From Woeseiaceae bacterium (GTDB lineage: Bacteria > Pseudomonadota > Gammaproteobacteria > Steroidobacterales > Woeseiaceae), in the NCBI GenBank assembly GCA_028279985.1, contig JANQMR010000029.1, positions 1-58,223 on the forward strand: a stretch of DNA of 58,223 bases, read 5' to 3'. Shown here piece by piece: positions 29,615 through 41,502 of this stretch. A program made the position numbers and the translations under genes. The stretch's first letter is position 1, and each line of letters begins with the position of its first letter. The notes beneath the pieces are model-generated. The model was not told the DNA's origin, did no database searches, and worked only from the letters and a program-made list of their open reading frames with translations.

Positions 29615-30121
29615 GTGAGTACGGAAAAACACATGGGACGAAACGGCTCGAAGCGGCCCGGAGTCGCCGCGATGCTCATTGCCGCCGCCCTGCTCGGCGC
29701 CTGCGCCGGCGTCGATGAGACGGTCGGCGAACCGCGCATCAGCCTGCGCGAGGTGCAGCTCACCGAGCTCGAATTCAACCGGCAGCGTTTTCAGCTCGAC
29801 TTCGACATCACGAATCCCAATCCCTTCCCGCTGCCCGTCCGGGCCGTCAGTTACGGCGTCAAGCTCGACGGCCACCGTTTCGCCAGCGGTTCCACGCCCG
29901 CTGTGTTTACCGTGCCGGCGTCAGGCGACGGCGGTTTTGCGATCAGCGTGGACCTCGACCTGATGCGCATCGCGCCGGAGCTGCTGTTTGTCGTGCGTGA
30001 AAGCGCTCGCCGCGAGATTCCCTATACCCTGGAGGGCAAGCTCGAGGTCGATCTACCGCTCGCCAAGCCGCTGCGCTTCGAGGAAGCCGGATTGGTCCGG
30101 CTGTTCGCCGCCGTCCGCTGA
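29615..30121 (+). CDS. LEA type 2 family lipoprotein
   Basis: A 168-residue lipoprotein with the immunoglobulin-like LEA14/WHy fold. The signal AAMLIAAALLGACAG ends in the lipidated cysteine. The domain shows LREVQLTELEFNRQRFQLDFDITNPNPFPLPV, the hallmark alternation around an NPN motif. Such proteins are linked to stress tolerance in plants and occur as outer-membrane lipoproteins in proteobacteria. The GTG at 29615 is chosen because GGGAGG lies 8 bases upstream; a GTG at 29609 is too close to it. It lies between another lipoprotein and gltB. Confidence 0.85.
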   Translation: MSTEKHMGRNGSKRPGVAAMLIAAALLGACAGVDETVGEPRISLREVQLTELEFNRQRFQLDFDITNPNPFPLPVRAVSYGVKLDGHRFASGSTPAVFTVPASGDGGFAISVDLDLMRIAPELLFVVRESARREIPYTLEGKLEVDLPLAKPLRFEEAGLVRLFAAVR

Positions 30122-30455
30122 ATCGCCTGGGAAGGGCATCAGCCGCCAAGGTTACGCGCGCAACCAACTCGCCGCCGGTGCGAAAACCGCCGAAAAGCAG
30201 CCAAAAACGCGCAAAAACCAACGAAAAACAGCGAGTTCGCTGTCTTGTTGCATTGCAGTAGCGGCTTTCGCGACTCGTGTCATATACTCGACGACCCGGC
30301 TCTATAGCGTGTAGCCGCCAGATATTCGGCCAGTGCTCAGCTTGTGCTTTGGCCCGTGTTTTGGCAATACCCGGCGCGACTCCGCTATTTTCGGACAACC
30401 CGTTACCCGAGGCGCGCGCTGCGCGCGGTCCTCACGGCGGCTATGACAGCCGGAT
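30122..30455 (+). promoter_or_regulatory. gltB upstream region with phased A-tracts
   Basis: No gene is seen in this 334-base stretch. It contains five A-tracts spaced 10-11 bases apart (30183-30228), a -10-like TATACT (30283-30288) and a possible weak promoter TTGGCA (30361-30366) with GCTATT 17 bases further. It probably holds the gltBD promoter. The TTGGCC...TTGGCA pair at 30350-30366 resembles a sigma-54 site but its spacing is one base too long. Confidence 0.45.
30183..30228. other. Predicted intrinsically curved DNA
   Basis: A-tracts at 30183-30186, 30193-30196, 30203-30207, 30213-30217 and 30224-30228 repeat every 10, 10, 10 and 11 bases, matching the helical turn. This arrangement is known to bend DNA. 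It lies about 230 bases before the gltB start, 55-100 bases before the best -10-like sequence. Confidence 0.75.
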
Positions 30456-33400
30456 ATGACAGCGATGAAACAGCGATCTTCACAAGGCAAGGCAAAAGGC
30501 CTGCACGACCCCGCGTTCGAACGGGACAGTTGCGGTTTCGGCCTGATCGCGAACCTCGACGACATGCCGAGCCACTGGGTCGTCCGGACCGCAATATCGG
30601 CGCTCGCGCGGCTGACGCATCGCGGCGCGGTGGCGGCAGACGGCAAGACCGGCGACGGTTGCGGATTGTTGCTCAAGTTCCCGGTCAGTTTCATGCGCGC
30701 CGTGGGCGAGGATCTGGGTTTTACGCTGAATCAGCGTTTTGCGGCCGGTACCGTGTTCCTGCCCAGGGACGAGGCCGCGGCGAATGCCGCGCGGGAGACG
30801 CTGAACCGGACCGTAGCCGAGCTCGAGCTCGAGGTGGCCGGCTGGCGGGTCGTGCCTACCGATCCGTCCGTGTGCGGCGATCTGGCACTGCGTACCTTGC
30901 CCAGGATCGAGCAAGTGTTCGTCAACGCGCCCAAGGCGATGCAGCGGGATCGTTTCAACCGCCGGCTGTTTCTCGCCCGCCGGCGTGCCGAGAACCGGAT
31001 TGCCGATCGGAAAACCGACGAGAAAACCTACATCGCGAGCCTGTCGTCGGTAACGATCAGCTACAAGGGCATGGTCATGCCGGCGGCGCTGCCCGAGTTC
31101 TACCCGGATCTCCGCGATCCGCGTCTCCAAACCTCGGTTGCCGTGTTTCACCAGCGCTTCTCGACCAACACCCTGCCCGAGTGGCGGCTGGCGCAGCCGT
31201 TTCGTTTTCTCGCCCACAACGGCGAGATCAATACGATCCAGGGCAACCGCAACTGGGCGATCGCGCGGGCGAAGAACTTTCGTTCCGACAAGCTCGACGA
31301 TATCTCCGATCTGGACCCGGTGGTGTCGCTGACCGGCTCGGATTCGTCGAGCCTGGACAACATGCTGGAGGTGCTGCGCGCCGGCGGCATGGACGTGCTG
31401 CAGGCCATGCGCATCCTGTTGCCGCCGGCCTGGCAGACCGTCGACGACATCGATCCCGAAGTGCGCGCCTTCTATGAGTTCTTCGACTGCCAGATGGAAC
31501 CCTGGGACGGACCGGCGGGTATCGTCCTGACCGACGCACGTTACGCGGCCTGTGTGCTGGACAGGAACGGCCTGAGGCCCGCGCGATACGTCATCACCAA
31601 GGACCGGCACATCACGATTGCCTCCGAGGTCGGGGTTTACGACTACGACGAAAAAGACGTCGTCGAAAAAGGCCGCCTCGGCCCCGGCCAGATGCTGGCC
31701 GTCGACCTGGTCAACGGTGTCCTGCTCGACACCGACGCGATCCACGACATTCTGAAATCGCGCGCGCCGTACAAGAAATGGCTAAAAAACGGCGTGCGTT
31801 ACCTCGACTCGGTGCTGATCGACACCCATACGGCGGCCGAGCCGTTCGACCCCGAAACCCTCGCGAGCTATCAGAAGATGTTCAACATGAGCCGCGAGGA
31901 GCTGAACGACGTCGTCGCGGTGTTGGCCAAAGCCGAGCTCGAGGCGGTCGGGTCGATGGGCGACGACACGCCGATGGCCGTGTTGTCCAATAAGCTGCGT
32001 TCGCCCTTCGACTATTTCCGGCAGCAGTTCGCGCAGGTGACCAACCCGCCGATCGATTCGCTGAGAGAGCGTATCGTCATGTCGCTGCAGACCTGTATCG
32101 GCGGCGAATCCAGTCTGTTCGAAATCGGACCGGAACATGCCCAGCAGGTGATCATGAACTCGCCGGTCCTGTCGCAGCCGAAGCTCCGCCAGTTGCTCGG
32201 TCCCGACATGTATCGGGACAGCCACGTATTCATCGATCTCAACGTGGACGAGTCGATGTCGCTGCCCGATGCGCTGGATTCGATTTGCCGGCAGGCGGAA
32301 CAGGCGGTCAGCGGCGGCACGCTGATCGTGATGCTGAGCGACCGGTATCTCGAGCGCGGCAAGTTGCCTGTGCACGCGCTACTCGCCACCGGCGCCGTCC
32401 ATCATCACCTGGTCGAGAAGGGCTTGCGCTGCGACGCCAACATCATCGTCGAGACCGGGGTCGCTCGCGACCCGCACCATGTCGCCTGCCTGATCGGTTA
32501 CGGTGCCACGGCCGTGTATCCGTACCTGGTGTACCAGTCGCTGCACGACATCGGCCGGCGCGGCAACATCTCCAGACAGCAGCAGCTCGGCCGCAGCTAT
32601 CGCCGCGGCATCCGCAAGGGGCTGTTCAAGATTATGTCCAAGATGGGTATCTCGTCGATTGCGAGTTACCGCGGCGCGCAGTTGTTCGAAATCGTCGGGC
32701 TCGCCGACGAGGTGGTCGAACGCTGCTTCAACGGCACGACCTCGCGTATCCAGGGCGCGAGCTTCGACGACCTGCTCGACGACCAGCGCGAGCTGGCGAA
32801 AGCTGCCTGGGAGCCGCGCGATCATGTCGATCAGGGCGGATTGCTCAAGTACGTGCACGGCGGCGAATACCACTGTTACAACCCCGACGTCGTCGCAACC
32901 CTGCAGGCCGCGGTGCGTTCGGGCGATTACGAGCGATATAAACAATACGCCGCGCTGGTCAACGATCGCCCCGTCGCAACACTCAGGGACCTGCTGCGCA
33001 CCGTGCCGGCCGGCCCGCCCGTGCCTTTGGCCGAGGTCGAGCCGGTCGAGTCGATACTGCCGCGTTTCGACAGCGCCGGCATGTCGCTGGGCGCGCTGTC
33101 GCCCGAGGCGCACGAGTCGCTGGCGATAGCGATGAATCGCATCGGCGCCCGGTCGAACTCGGGCGAAGGCGGCGAGGACCCCGAGCGTTACGGCAACGAA
33201 CGCATGTCCAAGATCAAACAGGTGGCCTCCGGCCGTTTCGGCGTCACGGCCGAATACCTGGTCAACGCCGAGGTCATCCAGATCAAGATCGCGCAGGGCG
33301 CCAAGCCCGGCGAGGGCGGCCAGTTGCCCGGGCACAAGGTCGACGGGCTGATCGCGAGGCTCCGATACGCAAAACCGGGCGTGGGCCTGATCTCGCCGCC

Positions 33401-34940
33401 GCCGCATCACGACATTTATTCGATCGAAGATCTGGCGCAACTGATTTTCGACCTGAAACAGGTCAATCCCGAGGCCCTGGTATCGGTCAAACTGGTTGCC
33501 GAGCCCGGGGTCGGGACGATCGCGGCCGGCGTCGTCAAGGCGTATGCTGACCTGATTACGATTTCGGGTTACGACGGCGGCACCGGCGCCAGTCCGGTCA
33601 GTTCCGTCAAGTACGCGGGCAGCCCGTGGGAGCTCGGCCTGTCGGAAACCCACCAGGTCCTGCGTGCGAACGACATGCGCCATCAGGTGCGTTTGCAGAC
33701 CGACGGCGGGCTCAAAACCGGTCTCGACGTGATCAAGGCCGCGATGCTCGGCGCCGAGAGCTTCGGTTTCGGTACCGCGCCGATGGTGGCGCTAGGCTGC
33801 AAGTATCTCAGGATCTGTCATCTCAACAACTGCGCCACCGGCGTTGCGACACAAAACAACGTGCTGAGGACCGAGTATTTCACCGGCCTGCCGGAGATGG
33901 TGATCAACCTGTTCCGTTTCATTGCCGAGGAAGTCCGGGAGCACATGGCGGCGCTCGGCGTGCGCCGTGTCGACGAGCTGATCGGTCGCGTGGATCTGCT
34001 CCAGCGGATACCGGGGCAAACGCCGCGGCAGGACAGGCTGGACCTCTCGCCCGTCCTGTCCGACGACGGACTCGCCGTCGACGCGCCGCAGTTCTGCACC
34101 CAGCCCAGCAACCCGCCCTTCGACAAGGGAGAGCTCGCCGAGGAAATGGTCGCGACGACCCTGCCGGCGATCGATTCCAAAAGCGGCGGTCGTTTCGGCT
34201 TCGAGATACGTAACTACAATCGCTCGATCGGCGCGCGCCTGGCCGGCGAGATCGCGCGCCGCCACGGCAACCACGGCATGACCGATGCGCCCTTGGAGAT
34301 CCTGCTGCGCGGTACGGCCGGGCAGAGCTTCGGCGCATGGAACGTGGGTGGCCTGAACCTGAACCTGGTGGGCGATGCCAACGACTACGTTGGCAAAGGC
34401 ATGGCCGGCGGTTGCATCGTCATCCGGCCGCCGGAGGACATCGCTTACGTCGCCCGCGATACGGCGATCATCGGTAACACCTGCCTGTACGGCGCTACCG
34501 GCGGCACCTTGTATGCCGCGGGACGCGCCGGCGAGCGATTCGCCGTACGCAACTCCGGCGCCACGGCCGTCATCGAAGGTTCCGGCGATCACTGTTGCGA
34601 ATACATGACCGATGGCGTGGTCATCGTGCTGGGCCGGACCGGGGTCAACTTCGGCGCCGGCATGACCGGCGGTTTTGCCTACGTGCTCGACGTCGACCGC
34701 GACTTCGTCGATCGTTACAACCACGAGCTGATCGACATCCACCGGATCGCGCCGGAGAACATGGAGGCGCACCTGCATCATCTGCGCTCGCTGATCATGC
34801 AGCACGTGGACGCGACCGGCAGCGAATGGGGCGAGTTGATCCTGGAAGACTATCGGACCTTCCTGCCCAAGTTCTGGCTGGTCAAACCCAAGGCCGCCGA
34901 GCTCGGTTCGCTGATCGAGTCGCTGCGCCAGGCGGCGTAA
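30456..34940 (+). CDS. gltB: Glutamate synthase (NADPH) large subunit
   Basis: Makes two glutamates from glutamine and 2-oxoglutarate. 1494 residues, against 1486 in E. coli. The N-terminal amidotransferase domain matures at Cys26 ([13 protein letters not shown]) after removal of a 25-residue propeptide. The FMN-binding synthase domain has GGTGASP at about 1041. The 3Fe-4S cysteines are 1115, 1121 and 1126 in [15 protein letters not shown]. The C-terminal glycine-rich beta-helix domain ends the protein. A second ATG three codons in is an equally possible start. gltD follows after 9 bases. Confidence 0.97.
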   Translation: MTAMKQRSSQGKAKGLHDPAFERDSCGFGLIANLDDMPSHWVVRTAISALARLTHRGAVAADGKTGDGCGLLLKFPVSFMRAVGEDLGFTLNQRFAAGTVFLPRDEAAANAARETLNRTVAELELEVAGWRVVPTDPSVCGDLALRTLPRIEQVFVNAPKAMQRDRFNRRLFLARRRAENRIADRKTDEKTYIASLSSVTISYKGMVMPAALPEFYPDLRDPRLQTSVAVFHQRFSTNTLPEWRLAQPFRFLAHNGEINTIQGNRNWAIARAKNFRSDKLDDISDLDPVVSLTGSDSSSLDNMLEVLRAGGMDVLQAMRILLPPAWQTVDDIDPEVRAFYEFFDCQMEPWDGPAGIVLTDARYAACVLDRNGLRPARYVITKDRHITIASEVGVYDYDEKDVVEKGRLGPGQMLAVDLVNGVLLDTDAIHDILKSRAPYKKWLKNGVRYLDSVLIDTHTAAEPFDPETLASYQKMFNMSREELNDVVAVLAKAELEAVGSMGDDTPMAVLSNKLRSPFDYFRQQFAQVTNPPIDSLRERIVMSLQTCIGGESSLFEIGPEHAQQVIMNSPVLSQPKLRQLLGPDMYRDSHVFIDLNVDESMSLPDALDSICRQAEQAVSGGTLIVMLSDRYLERGKLPVHALLATGAVHHHLVEKGLRCDANIIVETGVARDPHHVACLIGYGATAVYPYLVYQSLHDIGRRGNISRQQQLGRSYRRGIRKGLFKIMSKMGISSIASYRGAQLFEIVGLADEVVERCFNGTTSRIQGASFDDLLDDQRELAKAAWEPRDHVDQGGLLKYVHGGEYHCYNPDVVATLQAAVRSGDYERYKQYAALVNDRPVATLRDLLRTVPAGPPVPLAEVEPVESILPRFDSAGMSLGALSPEAHESLAIAMNRIGARSNSGEGGEDPERYGNERMSKIKQVASGRFGVTAEYLVNAEVIQIKIAQGAKPGEGGQLPGHKVDGLIARLRYAKPGVGLISPPPHHDIYSIEDLAQLIFDLKQVNPEALVSVKLVAEPGVGTIAAGVVKAYADLITISGYDGGTGASPVSSVKYAGSPWELGLSETHQVLRANDMRHQVRLQTDGGLKTGLDVIKAAMLGAESFGFGTAPMVALGCKYLRICHLNNCATGVATQNNVLRTEYFTGLPEMVINLFRFIAEEVREHMAALGVRRVDELIGRVDLLQRIPGQTPRQDRLDLSPVLSDDGLAVDAPQFCTQPSNPPFDKGELAEEMVATTLPAIDSKSGGRFGFEIRNYNRSIGARLAGEIARRHGNHGMTDAPLEILLRGTAGQSFGAWNVGGLNLNLVGDANDYVGKGMAGGCIVIRPPEDIAYVARDTAIIGNTCLYGATGGTLYAAGRAGERFAVRNSGATAVIEGSGDHCCEYMTDGVVIVLGRTGVNFGAGMTGGFAYVLDVDRDFVDRYNHELIDIHRIAPENMEAHLHHLRSLIMQHVDATGSEWGELILEDYRTFLPKFWLVKPKAAELGSLIESLRQAA

Positions 34941-36362
<1,422 letters not shown>

Positions 36363-36383
36363 CAGCGTTCTTTTGGAAGACGC

Positions 36384-38423
36384 CTATTCGGCCACCGGCA
36401 GCGTTACCGTGAATCGTACGCCGCCGTCGACGTTGGCGGCAGAGATATCGCCGCTATGACCTTCGGCGATCAATTTGGCGACATACAGGCCCAGGCCCAG
36501 GTGCCGGTCGCCGCTGTCCGGCCTTAGGGAAACCATCGAATCGAACAACTGGGTGCGCATGCGCTCGGGTAGCGCCGGTCCCGGATTGTAGACGCTCAGC
36601 TCGATGCCGCGTTCGGATCGGCTCAGACCGATTACGATCGTGTCGCCGTCACCGCTGAAGTCCACGGCATTGTCCACGAGCTTGTCGAGCATCTGAATGA
36701 TCAGCTCCGGCGAGCCGTTGATTCTCGCGGACGTCGTTTCGGATTCGAGCACGAAGGTTCTCGTTCCGTAGACGTCCCGGTAGGCGTCCACGGTCGATTC
36801 GAGCAGGTTTGTGAGATCGAAAGGCGCGGGCTCGGCATGTGCGATCAGTTCCTCCACCCGGCTCGCCTCGCTCATCGCTGCGAGTATGCGCCGCAGGCGG
36901 TCCGCGCCGTCCTTGGCCCGTTGTGTGTAGGCCGCCGCCTCGTCGCCCAGCGGCTCGTGGTCGAGATTCTCCAGGGAAGAGGTCACGATCGCGAGCGGCG
37001 TGCGGAGCTCGTGCGACAGTTTCGACGCCAGCGTGCGCAGATACTCGTTGTAGTCGCCGAGCTGCCTCAAGACATAGGAAAAGCTCCGCGACAGGTCGCC
37101 GATCTCGTCGCCGGCCGACACGCTGGGCAAACTCGCCGACAAGCCGCCCCGGTGATCCAGCGCATCTTCGGCGGCTAGGCTCAGCCGCCTGATCCGACGC
37201 GACAGCCAGCTCGCATAACCGAGCAGGCCCACGGCGACGAGCAAGCTTGCGACCAGCGTCACGTTCAGCAGGCTGGCGAGTCCGCGATTGGTCAGGCTCA
37301 GGATGGCTTCGGTACCCTGTTGGAGAACGACGGCGCCGATGGTGTCCGGTCCGGACATCACCGGCGCGGCAACCGCGACGATGGCCCGGCCGTCCTCGGC
37401 GCTGCGGAACCAGCCGGGCGACAAGAAGCCGTCGAGGGCGCGGGTGACGTAGGGCTGCTGCTCGCGGCCGCTGGCGTGCGGTTCCGCGAGCGCGGCTTCG
37501 GTTCCCGGTTCCACCAGCGAGTCGTAGGCGAGGCGCAGCCAGGCCGATGCCGGGTCCGCCGGCGTCCGTCCGGCGGGCGGTCCGGCGTCGAGACCGCCGG
37601 CGGTCGCCAGGCGCCAACCCAGCCGGTCGGTGACGATCATTCGCATGCCGGGCTGCACGTATCGGGCCGCCAACTCGTCGAGTTCCGGCAAGACCGAGAC
37701 GAATCGCCCCGGCGTGTCCGTCGTGTAACTGGCGCTGCGAACGCCGGGGCGTCGTGCATCGCCGGTATTGCTGACGATCAGGCCCAGATGGGTGCCGAGC
37801 AGATTCAGCGGGATTCTCGCCTCGAGCTGGTAGCCGCCGGCCACGTCCTGCCAGAACGCGGCCACCGTCGGTTCCGACGCGAAACCGAAGGCGGTGCGCA
37901 GATAAGCCATCAGTGGGCCGGGCGCCTCGGCGGCAAAGGCGAAGGCCTCCTGCCGATACGGCGGGTTGATACTGGCCAGCACGACCCTATCGGTAAAACG
38001 CGGTCCGTCGTCCAGGGCAATCGTGGCCGGCGTCGCATAGACGACCTCGCGATCGGACACTTCGACATAGAGATACGCCGCCTGCTCGTGTACGCCGATG
38101 GCAAAGCGAATCGGTCCGTCGCTGCCGCGCATCTCGCGGAGCGAGTCGCGCTCGAGGGGCCAGTCGTCGAAGTAACCGTCGATCGACGGACGCCGGTCCA
38201 GGCGATGCCCGAAAAGCTGATCGCCGACCCGCTCCGGGTCGTCGGCCGGGAACTCCTCGGCATATTGCGCCAGGGTGCCCGCGATGGCGCGCGCGGTGCC
38301 GGCGAGCATCTGTTGCTGGGTCGCGCGCAAGGCCGATTCGGTTTCCCTGACGAACTGACAGCCCGCCCAGGGCAGCACGAGGGTCAGCAGGCTGACCAGG
38401 AGTAACTGCCGCTTGAGGTTCAT
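36384..38423 (-). CDS. Sensor histidine kinase, PdsS-like
   Basis: A 679-residue membrane sensor. Membrane segments at about 7-22 and 384-406 flank a large extracytoplasmic region whose first part (SIDGYFDDWPLERDS through about residue 240) resembles a CBM9-type carbohydrate-binding fold. Then HAMP (about 407-462), phosphoacceptor His471 in SKLSHELRTPLAIV and an ATPase domain ending LGLGLYVAKLIAEGHSG. This architecture and the adjacent regulator match the kinase of the proteobacterial dedicated sortase system (PdsS). No sortase or LPXTG target is present in the window. The family call is from memory of the group and needs a profile search. Confidence 0.75.
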   Translation of the reverse strand: MNLKRQLLLVSLLTLVLPWAGCQFVRETESALRATQQQMLAGTARAIAGTLAQYAEEFPADDPERVGDQLFGHRLDRRPSIDGYFDDWPLERDSLREMRGSDGPIRFAIGVHEQAAYLYVEVSDREVVYATPATIALDDGPRFTDRVVLASINPPYRQEAFAFAAEAPGPLMAYLRTAFGFASEPTVAAFWQDVAGGYQLEARIPLNLLGTHLGLIVSNTGDARRPGVRSASYTTDTPGRFVSVLPELDELAARYVQPGMRMIVTDRLGWRLATAGGLDAGPPAGRTPADPASAWLRLAYDSLVEPGTEAALAEPHASGREQQPYVTRALDGFLSPGWFRSAEDGRAIVAVAAPVMSGPDTIGAVVLQQGTEAILSLTNRGLASLLNVTLVASLLVAVGLLGYASWLSRRIRRLSLAAEDALDHRGGLSASLPSVSAGDEIGDLSRSFSYVLRQLGDYNEYLRTLASKLSHELRTPLAIVTSSLENLDHEPLGDEAAAYTQRAKDGADRLRRILAAMSEASRVEELIAHAEPAPFDLTNLLESTVDAYRDVYGTRTFVLESETTSARINGSPELIIQMLDKLVDNAVDFSGDGDTIVIGLSRSERGIELSVYNPGPALPERMRTQLFDSMVSLRPDSGDRHLGLGLYVAKLIAEGHSGDISAANVDGGVRFTVTLPVAE

Positions 38424-38464
38424 CCGGGATTCGTCGGTGGCGGGTGGCCGGGCGGCGGTTCGCG

Positions 38465-39157
38465 TTACTCGCTGACCCAGCGATATCCCATGCCGTAAAC
38501 CGTCTCGATCGCGTCGAAACCCGGATCGATGGCGAGGAACTTGCGACGAATGCGTTTGACGTGCGACGTGATCGTGTTGTCGTCGAGCACGGCTTGCGCC
38601 GCGTCCATCAGTTGCTGCCGGTTTTTGACATGACCCGGGTATCTCGCCATCGCGTGTACCAGCCAGAACTCGGTCAAGGTCAGTCCGACGGGCTGCCCGC
38701 GCCAGAGCAGGCTCATGCGGTCGGTATCGATTTCGAGATCGCCCCGGCTCAGCCGTTTGCCGCCGGCCTCGGGTTGTTGCACCGCATCCAGGCGCCGGAA
38801 CAGGGCCGCGACCCGGGCCATCAGGTGCGGCAGACTGATGTCCTTGGTCAGGTAGTCGTCGGCGCCGAGGCGCAGCCCGGAGATCGCGTCGAGCTCACTG
38901 TCCCTGGCAGTGAGAAAAATAATCGGCAAATCGGCGGCACGGGCGCGGAGCGTGCGACACAGCTCAAAGCCGCCCTCGACGTCGTCTTTGAGGTTGACGT
39001 CGATGACCACCAGATCCGGCAGGCGCAACTCGAAGGCGTCGAGCGCCGGCTGCCGCGCCTCGTAACCGTCCACGGCATATCCCTCGCGCCGGAATGCGGC
39101 GGCGTAGTTGTCACGGATGGCCGCCTCGTCCTCGACGATGGCGATACGTTTGGCCAC
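38465..39157 (-). CDS. OmpR-type response regulator, PdsR-like
   Basis: A 230-residue regulator: receiver domain with Asp53 (VVIDVNLKDDVEGG) and FLTARDSELDAISGLRLGADDYLTKD, then an OmpR/PhoB winged helix (LTLTEFWLVHAMARYPGHVKNRQQLMDAA). The GTG at 39157 is chosen because GGAG lies 6-7 bases upstream and the product begins directly with AKRIAIVEDE; the frame remains open upstream without a domain. The kinase gene follows after 41 bases, so they form one operon. The sequence resembles PdsR of the dedicated sortase system. Targets cannot be read from the sequence. Confidence 0.85.
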   Translation of the reverse strand: MAKRIAIVEDEAAIRDNYAAAFRREGYAVDGYEARQPALDAFELRLPDLVVIDVNLKDDVEGGFELCRTLRARAADLPIIFLTARDSELDAISGLRLGADDYLTKDISLPHLMARVAALFRRLDAVQQPEAGGKRLSRGDLEIDTDRMSLLWRGQPVGLTLTEFWLVHAMARYPGHVKNRQQLMDAAQAVLDDNTITSHVKRIRRKFLAIDPGFDAIETVYGMGYRWVSE

Positions 39158-39292
39158 AGCGTTCTCCAGCGAAGTATCGGAACCCTGGCCCGTCGGCGCG
39201 GGGCCGCGCCGAGGCCGGCCGCAAGCCCGCAACGGGTTCCGGCCACAATTTGCCACATTAGGCCGGTGCATTGCCATGCCGCGCGCCCGTGT

Positions 39293-39835
39293 TCAGGGTA
39301 CGGACCGGGTCCTTGCCAGCGCGGCCTTGAGCAGGGCGGCAACGCTGATCGCATCCGTGATGCGGCCGTCCAATACCATGGCGACGGCGGCCTCCAAGGG
39401 CAGGCGGCGGACGGTGAGGTCTTCGGTCTCCTCGGTGTCGCTCTCGCCCGGCGTCAGGGATTCGGCGACGTAAACGACGGCCGCTTCGTCGGTGATCGAG
39501 TTGCTGGTATGGAGGCGTATCAGTTCGGTCCAGCGCGCGGCTGTGAGGCCGGTTTCCTCCTTGAGCTCGCGTTTTGCGGCAGCCAGCGGCTCCTCGTCCA
39601 GGGGCGCGCCTCCCATCGGCAACTCCCACGAATACTCGCCCAGGGTGTAACGTTGCTGCCCGACCAGCCAGGTGTGGTCCTCGTCGTCGATCGGCAGTAT
39701 GCCGACGGCCAGGTTGCGGAAATGGACATGGCCGTACAGGTTCTCGCCGCCGCCCGGATTGATCACATGGTCCTCTAGCACCCGCATCCACGGGTTCTCG
39801 AAAACGATGCGGGAGCTGAGTTTCGTCCAGCTCAC
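39293..39835 (-). CDS. Nudix hydrolase, ADP-sugar pyrophosphatase type
   Basis: A 180-residue Nudix protein. The Nudix box is present: GGAPLDEEPLAAAKRELKEETGL, with the metal-binding REL.EE core. The N-terminal part (SSRIVFENPWMRVLEDHVINPGG) and ELPMGG are typical of the ADP-ribose/ADP-sugar pyrophosphatase subgroup. The frame runs open far upstream across the MATE gene, but the GTG at 39835 has GGGGGA 5 bases before it and starts the conserved domain. It precedes the PdsR-like gene on the same strand; a GC hairpin at 39194-39211 lies between them. Confidence 0.9.
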   Translation of the reverse strand: MSWTKLSSRIVFENPWMRVLEDHVINPGGGENLYGHVHFRNLAVGILPIDDEDHTWLVGQQRYTLGEYSWELPMGGAPLDEEPLAAAKRELKEETGLTAARWTELIRLHTSNSITDEAAVVYVAESLTPGESDTEETEDLTVRRLPLEAAVAMVLDGRITDAISVAALLKAALARTRSVP

Positions 39836-40073
39836 GGCCGTCCCCCGGTACTCACCGGTCCGCCGTTCGTCGGGTTGATGCTGATGTTTCGGATATTCAT
39901 CCGGTGTATCGGGATGCTTCTGTTGCGTCCGGTTCGCGGGATGCCGCCGGGATCTGGTTACCGAGATCATAACCCAGGGTATCGCAGGACGATTGCGCGA
40001 GGCCCGGCTCTCGTCCATAGTGTTTCGGTCACCAGCCCGCAAACCTGCGGGCGAAAACCACCGTCGGACGCCG

Positions 40074-41477
40074 ATGACCGAAGAAGCCAAAGCCAGGCTG
40101 ACCGAAGGTTCGGTCGGCCGCCACCTGACCGACATGACCGTGCCGGTCCTGTTCGGTATCACGACGATGATGGGGCAAATCCTGATCGATACCTGGTTCA
40201 TCGGCTTGGTCGGCGATGCCGAACTCGCGGCTTTCGGTTTCGCTTTTCCGATACTGATGATCGTGACCAGCGTGGCGATCGGCCTCGGCGCCGGTACCTC
40301 GTCGGTCGTCGCCCGGGCGATCGGCGCCGCGGACCACCACCGCGCAAAACGCCTGTCGACCGACAGCCTGTTGTTGTCGTTCCTGGTCACCATCGTCGTT
40401 GCGATAGTCGGTGTGCTGACGATCGACCCGCTGTTCAGGCTGATGGGCGCACCGGAGGACCTGATACCGCTGATCCGCGGATACATGATCATCCTTTACG
40501 CGGGCGTGCCTTTTGTCGTCGTCGGCATGGTCGGGATGGCCAGCATGCGTGCGACCGGCGACACGCGCCTGCCGAGCGCCTTGATGATCGCGGCGTCGGT
40601 CCTGAACATCATCCTCGACCCGATTCTGATCTTCGGCATCGGTCCGGTGCCTGCGATGGGCCTGAACGGCGCGGCGATGGCGACGCTTCTGGCACGCGGC
40701 GCCATTCTCGTCGGCGCGCTCTACTTCCTGAAGACCCGGCTCGACATGGTCAGCTTCAAGCGGCCCGATCCGGTCGAGCTCGGCAAGTCCTGGCGCGACA
40801 TCCTGCATGTCGGCATTCCGGCGGCCGGCACCAATATCGTCGTGCCGGTCGGCGCGGCCTTCGTGACCGCGATGATTGCCCGCTTCGGTCCGGACGCGGT
40901 TGCCGGCTTCGGGGTCGCGAGCCGCATCGAATCGATGATGCTGGTCATGTATTACGCTTTGTCGGCGATCATCGGGCCTTTCGTCGGCCAGAATCTGTCG
41001 GCCGGGCGCGAAGACCGTATCCTGCGTGCACTGCGTCTTTGCACGCTGTTCTGTATCGGCAGCGGCCTGGTCATCGCGGCCCTGCTCGCAAGCCTGTCGG
41101 GTCTTCTGCCCACCCTGTTCAGCGACAGTGACAGCGTGAATCAGGTGACGACGCTGTTCCTGTGGCTGGTGCCGATCAGCTATGGCACCTACGGTATGGT
41201 CATGGTCATGTGCGCGTCCTTCAACGGCATCGGCAAGCCGATGCCGGGCGTTTACATCTCGGTCGGCCGGATCGTGGCGCTCTACGTGCCGCTTGCTTTC
41301 CTGGGCATGCAGACCTTCGGAATCGCCGGGATTTTTGCGGCGTACGCGATTGCAAACATCGTTTCCGGCACGGTCGCGTATCAGTGGGCGCGGGTTGCCG
41401 TGCAACGGCGAACGCGGGAACCGGCCGCTGCCGTCAGTCCTGCTTCGTCTCGCGGTACCGTTCGAACCAGGCGATGA
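40074..41477 (+). CDS. MATE family efflux transporter
   Basis: A 467-residue transporter with about 12 membrane segments, beginning MTEEAKARLTEGSVGRHLTDMTVPVLFGITTMMG. The two MATE halves are clear (second half from DILHVGIPAAGTNIVVPVG). It is a different subfamily from the NorM-like and DinF-like proteins in this window, closer to the archaeal/DinF-like multidrug group with the conserved DTWFIGLVG segment. The frame is open to 39993, but that leader is basic and non-conserved. It is divergent from the Nudix gene. Substrate unknown. Confidence 0.88.
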   Translation: MTEEAKARLTEGSVGRHLTDMTVPVLFGITTMMGQILIDTWFIGLVGDAELAAFGFAFPILMIVTSVAIGLGAGTSSVVARAIGAADHHRAKRLSTDSLLLSFLVTIVVAIVGVLTIDPLFRLMGAPEDLIPLIRGYMIILYAGVPFVVVGMVGMASMRATGDTRLPSALMIAASVLNIILDPILIFGIGPVPAMGLNGAAMATLLARGAILVGALYFLKTRLDMVSFKRPDPVELGKSWRDILHVGIPAAGTNIVVPVGAAFVTAMIARFGPDAVAGFGVASRIESMMLVMYYALSAIIGPFVGQNLSAGREDRILRALRLCTLFCIGSGLVIAALLASLSGLLPTLFSDSDSVNQVTTLFLWLVPISYGTYGMVMVMCASFNGIGKPMPGVYISVGRIVALYVPLAFLGMQTFGIAGIFAAYAIANIVSGTVAYQWARVAVQRRTREPAAAVSPASSRGTVRTRR

Positions 41478-41502
41478 GGTCGTCGGCCTTGAGATCCAAC
41501 GC

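Noticed and set aside
30350..30366. Sigma-54-like TTGGCC...TTGGCA before gltB
   Set aside because: The GG to GC distance is 11, not the required 10, and the -12 element is poor.
39194..39211. GC palindrome between the Nudix and PdsR-like genes as a terminator
   Set aside because: Perfect 8-base stem but a 2-base loop and no T-tract; it may only be a GC-rich coincidence.
39836..40492. N-terminal extension of the Nudix frame
   Set aside because: These codons lie antisense to the MATE gene and its leader, and a GTG with a good ribosome-binding sequence begins the conserved domain.
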